Below, piece by piece: positions 55,679-64,000 of a stretch of DNA of 64,000 nucleotides. The position numbers were made by a program, and so were the translations under genes. The notes under the pieces were generated by a model that did not search any database, was not told the origin of the DNA, and worked only from the letters and a program-made list of their open reading frames with translations. The stretch is taken from assembly GCA_963920525.1 (NCBI GenBank), contig OY986439.1, forward strand, positions 31,072,319 through 31,136,318, in the 5' to 3' direction. Position 1 is the stretch's first letter; each line of letters starts with the position of its first letter. This stretch comes from Dichetophora obliterata. Lineage: Eukaryota > Arthropoda > Insecta > Diptera > Sciomyzidae.

Positions 55679-56712
55679 CCCAGTAGTTCGCGGCATCATT
55701 GCGAACTTTTCGTGATGATCTCTTAAAGGAAGTTTCTGCATGAGCTGCTGGACTTAAAAAAAAATATCATACAAAATATAATGCAAAGAAGCGGTTGTCA
55801 GCGCCTAACTTTTTCCACTCTATTTCAACAACTTCAAGATATTCATGATTGTTGTAATTCGCCGAATCTTTCAGAGACTATGACACTTTCGATACATCTA
55901 TAATTTCACACTTTTGTGACTATCAATAGTTTTGGACTGACGAGGGTTTTCGATAATATTTAAATATTCATTGCCACCACTGTTTAGGTGTCATTGCCAT
56001 TGCTGTCGAATTTGCTTGATTTGGACAATTTGGTATTATTTTTTTCTGTTTTGTAGAGTGAAAGCTCAGGTAATGTTTCTTATAAATGTATGAACATTGT
56101 GGTGATTTGGAAGATGTGTGATAGTTAGATAGGGGTTGAAAAGATGGAGTAGTTTCGGTGCAGATTTCTTTTAAGTTTGACGGGAAACACGCTCTCAGGG
56201 AGACTACTCCACAACTTGACCGTACGACTAAAGAACGAATTATCACTACAACGTGAGGTCCTGTGTGGCATCAAGGCAATGGTAAAGGAGTGGGCTTGAA
56301 CAGCTGCCCAAGTGGACCTGGTTAATATACGGTGTGGTGGCGTCAGGCCATTACGAAACCAACATTACGTCGATTTTCAATAGAACTGAGAGAGGATGAA
56401 ATATTTTTATCCCGTATCAAATATATCGCACGACGTTGAATTCGGTCCAGAAGCACGTTTCGATTTTAATTCCTTGACGAATTTTCTTAATATTTGTGTC
56501 TACTTTTCGTTAACGAGATTTCCTCAATATTTTGATATTGGGTTCGTGCATGATAAATCTCGACGTTTCTGCATCGCGTCTTGCACGAATTTAGAACATT
56601 TATATGAAACTTTCGTCAATGAAATGTATGGCCAAATCGGCATGTTTCGTCAAGAATCAAGAAAAATCGTACATGATTCATTTGAGGTTTCTTCAAGACT
56701 AGAACTAATGGG
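55679..56712 (-). mobile_element. LINE 3' fragment, copy 2
   Basis: This is the fuller relative of 4973-5880. The minus strand gives NVLLDRIQRRAIYLIRDKNI, SSIENRRNVGFVMA, and after frame changes DNSFFSRTVKLWSSLPES with VFPVKLKRNL, the thumb and C-terminal tail of a non-LTR ORF2, then a 3' UTR. The 56460-56710 part upstream is shared with copy 1 but does not read as RT. A 131-codon plus-strand frame across it is a shadow. Whether this is one 5'-truncated insertion or part of a larger duplication is open. Confidence 0.65.
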
Positions 56713-56892
56713 TATGTATGTAAAACATACATATATAAATACTCATCAGTTGCTTCCATTTTTTTTTGTTTTTCAGAATCGGCTCGGTTGAAAACGGTGT
56801 GCACTTTTAAAAGCACTGAAGCGGACCGTTTTGTTGTCAGCAAACTATGCAATGTGTGTTTCATATAAGCGTACCATTTATTAAGTTGTATA
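56713..56892. other. no feature seen
   Basis: Short AT-rich spacer between the LINE fragment and a foldback repeat. Confidence 0.5.
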
Positions 56893-57300
56893 TAAATGTT
56901 AATTTTCTATGATTTAATACAAGTTCTAAATGCTTAATAGTTTAAATCATTCTTGATTTTAGATACAAATGCTAGTTGTTTGATACTTTAAAATCGTTGA
57001 AATTGCAAATGAAATTGATCTTTAGGTCAGGTTAGAACAATTAATTGCTCTAACGAATTTTTTCCAAAGAAACAACAACAACAACATTTTAAATATGAAA
57101 AGGAAAACATCACTAGCTGATTAAATAGTTATCTGTTTGATTAAATAGTTAGAGCAGTTAATTGTTCTTACCTGACCTAAAGCTCAATAAACGATTTTAA
57201 ACAATCAAACAACTAGAATTTGTAATTAAAATCAAGAATGATTTAAACTATCAAACATTTAGAATTTGTATTTAAATCAGAGAAAATCAACATAATAAAT
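56893..57300. repeat. foldback repeat related to the SINE body at 8290-8500
   Basis: CAAGTTCTAAATG-TTAATAGTTTAAATCATTCTTGATTTTA and TTAGAACAATTAATTG-TCTAACG at 56925-57065 are inverted at about 57140-57275, with a ~70-base centre holding CAACAACAACAACATTTTAAATATG. A single-orientation copy lies at 8290-8500. The arms are about 85% alike. No coding. Confidence 0.65.
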
Positions 57301-57749
57301 AATAAAGAGGTCATATAGAAAACTTTAAGTTGTATATTAATTTTATTTGTTGTTAAGCTATTGTAACCTTTTCTTAAAATAGTTTTTATTAAGTTGCAAC
57401 AATAAACTAAACAATAAACGGCAACTCAACTGATTCAATGCTTATTTCAGAGTTTTTTGGCGAACGGGTGAAAAAGAGAGGGAAAAAATACAAGGACAAA
57501 CGACGCATCAAGCGAATATGACATAAATTTAAATTCGAATCTTGATATATATAAAAAAGGACTTTACAATTATATAGAGAAGGTTTGAAGGTATAAAAAC
57601 ATGTAGTTTTCATACCACCAAATCAGACGCTGCCGTTTTAAGTACCGTTTAGCTGGAACAGTCACATTCATGGCTTGTTGGGTTGTAATACAATAGAGAA
57701 TACAGCTGCATGTAGCTAGAGAGCCTGTATGTGGCTACAAAAAAAAAAA
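57301..57749. other. no feature seen
   Basis: AT-rich sequence ending in a run of A at 57739-57749 that borders the next foldback. No frame or RNA gene is supported. Confidence 0.5.
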
Positions 57750-58394
57750 GACACAGTTTCGATAGTATCGTAAGACGTAGAATTCCTTTTTATACAGTAA
57801 TTGAGAAAAATTCTGGTTTTTTTATCTATATTTTTCAGAACTATTTTAAAACATTTCATCTTCTAAATAAAAATTATTCAAAAACGAATTTGTTGTTGTT
57901 GTTGCCTTCTTCAAACTTACTTGATCTAAAAAGCTCACAATTAAATTCACGTTAAAATTTGTTTTGTTTAATAAAAACTTTTCGTTTGATATATATATAT
58001 TATATATGTTAATGCTCTTAACTACAGGAAAAATAAATAATTCAAATTTTTCCGATATTTATTTCCATTTATTAAACGTAACTTTTAATTAAATTCAGTT
58101 GAAACCAACATAAAAAATTAACAACAAATTCATCACTAAAAATATCAAACGAAAACTTTTTTATAAAACAAAACAAATTTTTACATGAATTTAATTGTGA
58201 GCTTTTTAGATCAAGTAAGTTTAAAGAAGGCAACAACAACAACAAATTTGTTTTTGAATAATTTTTATTTAGAAGACGAAATGTTTTTAAATAGTTTTGA
58301 AAAATATAAATGACAAAAAAAGACTGAATTTTTCTCTATTACTATATAAAAAGGAATTCTACGTCTATACTTACGATACTATCGAAACTGTGTC
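57750..58394. mobile_element. foldback element with ~245-bp arms
   Basis: GACACAGTTTCGATAGTATC at 57750 is exactly inverted at 58394. The arms run about 245 bases each, ~90% alike, through AGAATTCCTTTTTATA, ACATTTC-TCTTCTAAATAA, TTGTTGTTGTTGCCTTCTT and GATCTAAAAAGCTCACAATT, with a ~150-bp loop. Runs of A precede each end. It abuts the degraded 3' side of the R1-like LINE. I could not define a target duplication. No protein is encoded; if transcribed it would form a long hairpin RNA. Confidence 0.82.
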
Positions 58395-59223
58395 TTTTTT
58401 TTCTGATATGATATTGCGGTATGTGGGTATGGTGTTGTGGTATAATTATTTTTTTTCGCGAAGGCGGAACCTTCAAAATGCCCAATTGTGCAGTATGGGA
58501 GTTCAGACAATTCTAACGCACTAAACCTGATGGTACCAAAACCTCCGCATTGAATCTTCCACCATGTAGAACCTCGTGCAACTGCCGTAAAGCATGATTT
58601 CGCTAGATTTAAGAACAGCACTAAGCTGAAAACTGTTTGGCTACTCCCGTGATCACCCATGATCGTGGGGTCAACAACCTTTACCTTATCTGTCTTGTGA
58701 TCGCTTAACTCTTCGCAGTTCATCGGTTATTTGTCTAGTCAAGGTGCTTCCAAGAGGGCAAAAGCAGGGCTTTGCAGCGCTTCTAGCAGGAGATAATTTG
58801 GATTTCTTAGCCCTTCCATACTCATTTCAAAGCCCATTACCTTTTTTATATGAAACGAGAAAATTTTCTAGGCCTTGGATCTCTGTGTATTCTTGGATAG
58901 AAAACTCGGTAGCAACTCACGACTTGTATGCAATCTGCTAAAGCGGGGATGAATCCATTTGCAAGTGTATGCAGCCGTAGATAGCAGGGAGCCCTTCCAC
59001 AAGACGATATGGTGGCTTTCTCGGTAATGTTCTAGACCAGGGGTGGGCAAACTTAATACTGGTATGATCGACATTAATTATTCTTATTAGTGAGCGATCG
59101 ACTTCGAAAAGTGGGTTTAATTAAAAACAAAAAAATTGTATTAAGGTCTTTACTAATAACAATACATTCAATTCATTGTATTTAATATTTTGTGCAATGT
59201 TCTTAATTGTTAAATATTTTTGA

Positions 59224-59730
59224 TTACTTTTTTGATGTAGATAAGTGACATTCCATTTCTTCGACAAGTCTTTCAAAGAGAGGTTTGTAATCACTGATAC
59301 AGAATCGAATAGACGCCATTAAGTGGCCATCAGTCAGAGAGCTCCTAAATTGCGATTTGATGTTTTTCATTTGAGAAAATGCTGCTTCACATAGATAAGC
59401 GGAACCAAAAAAAGCAAATATCCTCATTGACACCGATCTCAATAATGGGTATTTTTCTTCTGATAATAAATTCCAAAAATTATTTTCATTTGCACGTGCT
59501 TTTAGAATTATATCTGATTGTATTGTTAAAATTTCTAACTCTACATCCAATGAATTCAATTGAAAAATATGAGCAAGATTTAATGAAATATCCTAGTTAT
59601 CGAATTATCTAAAAGGAAATGAAATATATTCAAATATCGGTTGAAAATTATTGAGATTTGCAAATCTTCTCTCAAATTCTTGATAAAAATTTTCCAATTC
59701 AGAAGAAAACATTTCAATATTACATTAATT

Positions 59731-59774
<44 letters not shown>

Positions 59775-61430
59775 GTAATCATAAGTACAATAAGAGCTAT
59801 GCTCTTTTATAGTACAACATAAATGCATAAATATAATTAATTTACAATAAATTTAGTAAAAATTAATATTAAAATTGAAATTAAAATGCAAAATGAAAAT
59901 GAAAAATTTTATATTAAAAATTTAAAATTAAAGTTAAAAACTTAAAATGAAGAATAATAACAACTGTTTAAAACAGAATCAAAAATAATGACCTTAATTT
60001 TTAAACAATATTGGCTTTATGTTATTTTTTTATTTTAAAGAATATAAAAAATAAAAAGAATTAAAGATAAGTTAAGATTGAGAGAAAAAAAAAATACTGA
60101 TACAAAGAATAGAAAAAGAATAGATAACATAGAGAAGTAAGGAAGTGAAAAGTTATTGAGTAGAGAAAAATGAAAAGATAGATTGCCTAAAAGGTTCTCT
60201 CCCAGTGACCTCCCTAAGCCATCCTGGCAAAGCATTCCACAACCTAATGGCGTTAATGAAAAACAGGTGGGAAGAGTTTAATGAGTTGTGCCTCGGAACT
60301 ATCAGAACATGGCTTCTACTTGACATACAAAACTGAAGTTTTTCATGCAGATAGCAAGGAGTTTTCCCATGGATTAGTTTGTGCAGGTAAATACAGTTTC
60401 TAGCATTTAGGTAAGCAGTTATGCCGCATCCAAGTATTGCATTTCGGAAACGAGACAAACGATCGTATTTGCGGAGACCAAACACATAGCGCGTGGCGTA
60501 ATTAAATGCAATTTGAATTTTTAACTGGGAAGATGCGCCAAGTTTACTATAAACTATGTCTGAATAAGAAATTATTGGTAAAATTAGCTGTATGACTGAC
60601 TAATCTACGTTTAATTTCAGTAGGAGTGATAGTAGCAGACATTCTTAAGTTTCGTAGGACATAATAAACTTTTTGGACTAAACTATTAACATGGTCTACA
60701 CAAGACAAAGAAGAATTAATGTAGAAACCTAGGTTTACTTCTTTCGACACTAATTTTTACATTCACCAGAAAGTTTAATATGTTCTTATTTAACATATTT
60801 TAAATTTTGCCTTTTTAATTGTGAAGCAAAAAGTTTTAATTTGGCCTTAAAAGCTCTTACTGAACTGAACAACTCAATAATATTTTTCCTTTTCCTTGTA
60901 ATTCTAAATTGAGGGAGTTGTAAAAGCCCATAAAATCCGTAAGAAATGCTAATTTTTTTACCCATACTGGATCTTCCAATTGTTCATGTTTTTCTCCCAA
61001 TGTGTGTGTGCATAAATGCAATAATTTCAGGCAAAAGATTAAGAAATCTTTTCAAAAAGCTTCCTCAACTGAGTCACTTAACATGACTAAAAAGGAGTAA
61101 ATCTTCATATTCAGAGTTATTGTCTTTAAGTTGACTACGAAAGAGACGCCTCCTTAAACTTCGCGCTCTTATCGAATTAGCAATTTTCACTGCCACGTCC
61201 ATAATATCATCAACACCCAATATTTTTGCACATAACGCATTATTATGAATTATGCAATTAAATGATATAAAATCAGAAAACTGTTCATTTCGCTAGCAAA
61301 GGACTCAAAATCCATTATTTCTATCAATCATTGAAGGTGCTCCGTCAGTAGACATAGCAACTAATTTATGCAAAGGCAAATTTGTTTTTTCAGCAAATGG
61401 CATACTTTTTTGATGCACAAATATACAAAC
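59224..61430 (-). pseudogene. hAT transposase (GTF2IRD2/ZBED-like family), broken
   Basis: Reading leftwards on the minus strand: KLVAMSTDGAPSMIDRN (about 61350), with the TDGAP block at the second catalytic aspartate; WEKNMNNWK near 61000 with KLAFLTDFMGFYNSLNLELQ and LFSSVRAFKAKLKLFASQ (about 60930-60800); then, after the nested LINE, FFGSAYLCEAAFSQMKNIKS and SLTDGHLMASIRFCISDY (59224-59559), the hAT C-terminal dimerisation region. This order fits hAT transposases related to GTF2IRD2 and ZBED-type proteins. Stops, frame changes and the 1-kb LINE insertion inactivate it. The N-terminal BED-finger part was not found. Confidence 0.82.
59727..60756 (-). mobile_element. 5'-truncated LINE with (ATTT)n tail, nested in the hAT
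   Basis: TTACATT occurs on both sides (59720-59726, 60757-60763). On the minus strand it starts with VNLGFYINSSLSCVDHVNSL and VLRNLRMSATITPTEIKRRL, then MFGLRKYDRLSRFRNAILGC, HGKTPCYLHEKLQF and FFINAIRLWNALPGWLREV, ending near 60153. The 3' UTR ends in a (TTTA)n tail at about 59730-59774. It is the RT thumb and tail only and belongs to the same family as LINE A. Confidence 0.9.
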
Positions 61431-61879
61431 CTTTTTTTGAGGTTGTTTTCTAAGTTTCCTATATTGTTATCTTTGATCTCACCGCAAGCGCAGTGTTAAG
61501 AGAAAGTGTATAACGGGGAGTAAAATAAAAAGTGCGTATGCATGCAGTAAAATAAATAGAAGGGAGTAGATGCACTGCTTGGGAATTAGTCACGCCAGTT
61601 GTGCAATAGATTTTTAATTCATTATCAGCTGTATTTAAAGTACATATTTAAATAAAAAGATTTGAAATAAACATAGTAAATTATTTAAAATGTCTGCGAT
61701 CGACTGTTAAACTGTTCGAGTACGACTGGTCGGTCGCGATCGACCGCTTGCCCACTCCTGTTCTAGACACATACTCTGTGGTTTCTGTGGCATAAGATTC
61801 GCTCAGTATAGCAAGGTCGATGGCCTGGTCTCTGACAGTTTGTCCCAGAAGTTCCTATGCTGTGCGACAGTTATTGAGG

Positions 61880-62950
61880 TACAATTGCAGTAACCTGATC
61901 TGCGTTTCCGTTGGATGGCTTCTACGGACATCTCAGACTTCCGGCGCGATGGTTGGAGGAGTCTTAACCTTTTTTGGCTTGGCAAATAAAGTAACTCGCC
62001 TTCGTTTGTACTCTTTGGCCTTATGCCCCTTTCTTCCGCATTTCGTACATCACCTATTTCGGTGCGTACTCCTGTAGCTTCTTTCGGTGTGCCCAAATTC
62101 GAGGCATATAAACCACTTAATTGGAGTTAACATCTCGCGAGCTCTGCAGATTACCCAGCCAACTTTGATTTCACCGATTTTTGTCTGGGTGCCAGCGTAT
62201 GCTTTGCGAAGTTACTTTACATTAGCCACCTTGTTGTCGCCAAGCAACTTCTGAATTGCGTTTGTCACATCTTGAGCTGTTGTCACCTGGTCGAGATCCT
62301 TTATCTCTATTAGTGTCTCTTCCGTGAGCGTTTTTGTCTCGGTTTAACCGGCGAACACCGAATTGAACTCCTCTTTAGACTTTTGGGTTGTCTGAATAGT
62401 TGAACGCTTCAGTTGAACCAGCACCTTGCCCTTCTTTGTGTGCCTCACTCTAGAGATGTTCTCTCCGAACCGTTTGAGTGACTTTTTCTGCTACATCTTC
62501 AGGATGATGTCACTGTATGAAAGCTCACCTATTTTTGCCACCACGATTACCTCCAGTCTTACTAGTTATAGTGGTGGTCTTTCCGTTTCCTAGCCTTGCT
62601 GATCACTTTGGTTCAGGGCTTATCGTTGCGCTTCGCCTGTGGTGTTTATTGATAAGCAAGAGAGGCTTCTTTAATTGAAGTGGGTATGAATGTGTCTACT
62701 TTGATTGCCTACTGCTGTACTCTCGTCTTTTTTGATGGTGTAGCTCAAGAGCCATTACTTCGTTCTTTTGCCTTTTTAGAGGTTGCCTTTTACGCAATCG
62801 AGAACAATGGCTTTGTTTGGCAATCCTTGTCGGAACAAAATGCAGGATTGAGTGGTTGTTAAATCTTAGAGCTAGCTTTTAGCACTTTGGAACCTACTTC
62901 CTGGATTTCTCTCGCGTGGTCAGAGTAAGCAAATTTAGAAGGTTATTAAG
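61880..62950 (-). pseudogene. R1-like LINE ORF1 (gag-like) with CCHC knuckles, degenerate
   Basis: The minus strand shows a basic N-terminal region, then VAKIGELSYSDIILKM, a stop, QKKSLKRFGENISRVRHTKK, GKVLVQLKRST, TLIEIKDLDQVTTAQDVTNA, KLLGDNKVANVK, a stop and LRKAYAGTQTKIGEIKVGW. Knuckle-like pieces follow: CLEFGHTERSYRS, and CTKCGRKGHKAKEYK (last Cys replaced). This is the order of R1/LOA-type gag proteins that bind the LINE RNA. At least three in-frame stops and loss of knuckle cysteines make it a pseudogene. ORF2 follows immediately. Confidence 0.78.
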
Positions 62951-63189
62951 CCTTTTTATCTCGCGGTGGGCGTTTGTTTTGCTCTTAACGTATTTTGTCA
63001 GACAAACTATGTACAGCTTCAGTGTACTCATACTTGAGCTGACAGGGTCATCAACTATGGGGCTTGGTTACGCTTTTGAGGATAATTTAAACCATTTAAC
63101 AACATTCCAAAAAACGTCAAGCGTCCGTCGGTACAGAACCAGCAATTTTAAATGCTTCTATACCGACGATCCCATACAATTATGCACCA
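62951..63189. other. junction between two opposed LINEs
   Basis: No supported feature. It separates the 5' side of the minus-strand R1-like LINE from the plus-strand LINE that follows. A 95-codon plus-strand frame here has no recognisable content. Confidence 0.4.
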
Positions 63190-64000
63190 CTGCGTCCACA
63201 TAAAACAGAAGTATAATATCATAATTTTGGTGGACTTCGCACTAAATCAACAGAATTTTCTCTAAATGTGATTGACTGTTCTTATGACATCATTGCCCTA
63301 ACGGAGACCTGGTTGCATCAGAATATTATAACATCTGAACTTTTTGATGACCAATTCGAAGTATTTAGACGCGACCGCAGCTCAACAACTGGCTTAACTC
63401 GTGGAGGTGGTGTATTAATTGCCATCCGTGCACATTTTAGATGTCAAGAAATATCATTACAACATGTGTCAGGTGATGTGGAGCAAATATGCGTACGTGC
63501 TGATTGTCCGGTTGCCGGCGACGTGGTTGCTGCACAATCCTTTTTAAGTATCTATATTTTTGTATCTTATATCCCACCATGCTCAAATAGTGAAATTTAT
63601 ACTAAGCATTTTATTAATATACTTAATGTAGTTGAACGACTTAAGGACAGTGATTATCCATTAGTTCTCGGTGATTTCAACTTGGGCAATACTTTTTGGT
63701 CATACTCTAATGAAATTATGAGTATGATTCCAAGCTCTATGAGTAATATTGTTGAAATAGAATTTTTAGACTCCGTCTTCTCGTTGGGATTGTGTCAATT
63801 AAATTCGGTTAAAAATAGTTTAAATAAAATTTTGGACTTAGTTTTTTCTGATCGTGATCTTAATGCTAATTGTAACGAAGCTGATTTCCTTTTGTCAAAT
63901 AACTCTTTGCATCATTAGGCGCTTTTAATTCAGTTGGATACGGCAACCTTAAGTATACCTGCTCTAGAAGAGGATACTTTTGTATTTGCTTTTAATAAGG
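63190..64000 (+). pseudogene. plus-strand LINE, ORF2 endonuclease, cut by window end
   Basis: It reads NFGGLRTKSTEFSLNVIDCS, DIIALTETWLHQN, VFRRDRSSTTGLTRGGGVLI and YPLVLGDFNLGNTFWSYSNE, the standard blocks of a LINE endonuclease: TETWL, RDRS with GGG, GDFN. The frame is open from about 63213 to a stop at 63916-63918, then continues as ALLIQLDTATLSIPALEEDT to the edge. ORF1 is not seen upstream. It may be intact beyond the window apart from that stop, or truncated. It is a different family from LINE C. Confidence 0.85.

Larger units (their letters stand above)
59038..61760 (-). mobile_element. hAT element with decayed transposase (2.7 kb)
   Basis: An exact 8-bp duplication TTCTAGAC flanks it (59030-59037, 61761-61768). 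Ends CAGGGGTGGGCAAACTT and inverted CAGGAGTGGGCAAGCGG are of hAT type. The transposase on the minus strand has clear hAT blocks. A LINE has inserted inside. The host sequence on both sides is one R1-like endonuclease. Confidence 0.92.
58430..61880 (-). pseudogene. R1-like LINE endonuclease, two pieces
   Basis: The right piece reads LLQLYLNNCRTA, a stop, ELLGQTVRDQAIDLAILSES, YATETTEYV up to the hAT. Left of it (from 59029) come EHYRESHHIVLWKGSLLSTA and, after a frame change, ATEFSIQEYTEIQGLENFLV. A 114-codon frame at 58379-58723 then holds more of the degraded tail. The GDFN-type catalytic centre is not clearly kept. Non-functional. Confidence 0.7.
58395..62950 (-). mobile_element. R1-like LINE, split by a hAT
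   Basis: Minus strand: a gag-like ORF1 (about 62950-61880) is followed by the start of an ORF2 endonuclease (61880-61769), a 2.7-kb hAT, and the rest of the endonuclease (59037 to about 58430). RT is absent, so it is truncated at the left, where a foldback element begins. The ORF1 style and the LLQLYLNNCRTA, stop, ELLGQTVRDQAIDLAILS start of ORF2 are typical of the R1/LOA group. Confidence 0.78.

Noticed and set aside
58744..58941. 65-codon plus-strand frame
   Set aside because: Shadow of the R1-like endonuclease on the minus strand.
62916..63203. 95-codon plus-strand frame
   Set aside because: No recognisable content and it lies across the junction of two opposed LINEs; the minus-strand LINE ORF1 explains part of it.

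Overview
This window looks like AT-rich intronic or intergenic DNA of a brachyceran (higher) fly. The pointers are long poly-A/T tracts, CAA/GTT-rich stretches, insect-type non-LTR retrotransposons, mariner/Tc1, hAT, Helitron and CACTA-like DNA transposons, tRNA-derived SINEs, and fly-style splice sites. I cannot fix genus or species. Nothing prokaryotic is visible (no operon, rRNA, CRISPR or RBS).

The only stretch I would defend as a host gene is one exon on the minus strand at 52208-52793. It has a strong acceptor, an initiator ATG, a signal-peptide-like segment and a consensus GTGAGT donor. If it is real, everything below 52208 could be intron of that gene, which fits the lack of other clear host exons. 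A GC-richer patch at 25050-25880 may be an alternative first exon or promoter.

Layout. 1-7500: AT-rich sequence with small palindromic and tandem repeats, a 270-bp MITE, a LINE 3' fragment (4973-5880) and a short CAA-rich exon-like patch. 7500-11000: a Tc1-like transposase remnant, a tRNA-type SINE, a compound palindrome and a CAAGC-rich patch. 11000-15370: mostly featureless. 15370-17285: a degenerate minus-strand pseudogene abutting 1.5 kb of hexanucleotide satellite that switches from (AACATT)n to (ACCATT)n. 20320-21060: a ~143-bp satellite. 22033-23989: a TIR element rich in GTTGTAA/GTTGCAA.

26907-41235 is a nest built inside one minus-strand LINE. Into it have gone a SINE (11-bp TSD), a Tc1-like element (TA), a 7.6-kb CACTA-like two-gene element, and apparently a Helitron near its 3' end. 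The CACTA-like element itself carries two back-to-back Helitrons and a 373-bp MITE. 41240-46500 holds a second LINE (minus), a MITE with TAA duplications, and a third LINE (plus) split by a Helitron. 47230-51726 holds a 143-bp tandem array and a long foldback element whose left arm took a hAT element, which itself took a MITE.

52208-58394 has the host exon, a mariner, a second copy of the LINE 3' fragment and two foldback repeats. 58430-62950 is an R1-like LINE (minus) broken by a hAT with a decayed transposase, which is broken in turn by a 5'-truncated LINE. The window ends inside the endonuclease of a plus-strand LINE (63190-64000). The elements do not work together as a pathway. The value of the region is as a stratigraphic record: several empty sites rejoin reading frames or repeat arms exactly.
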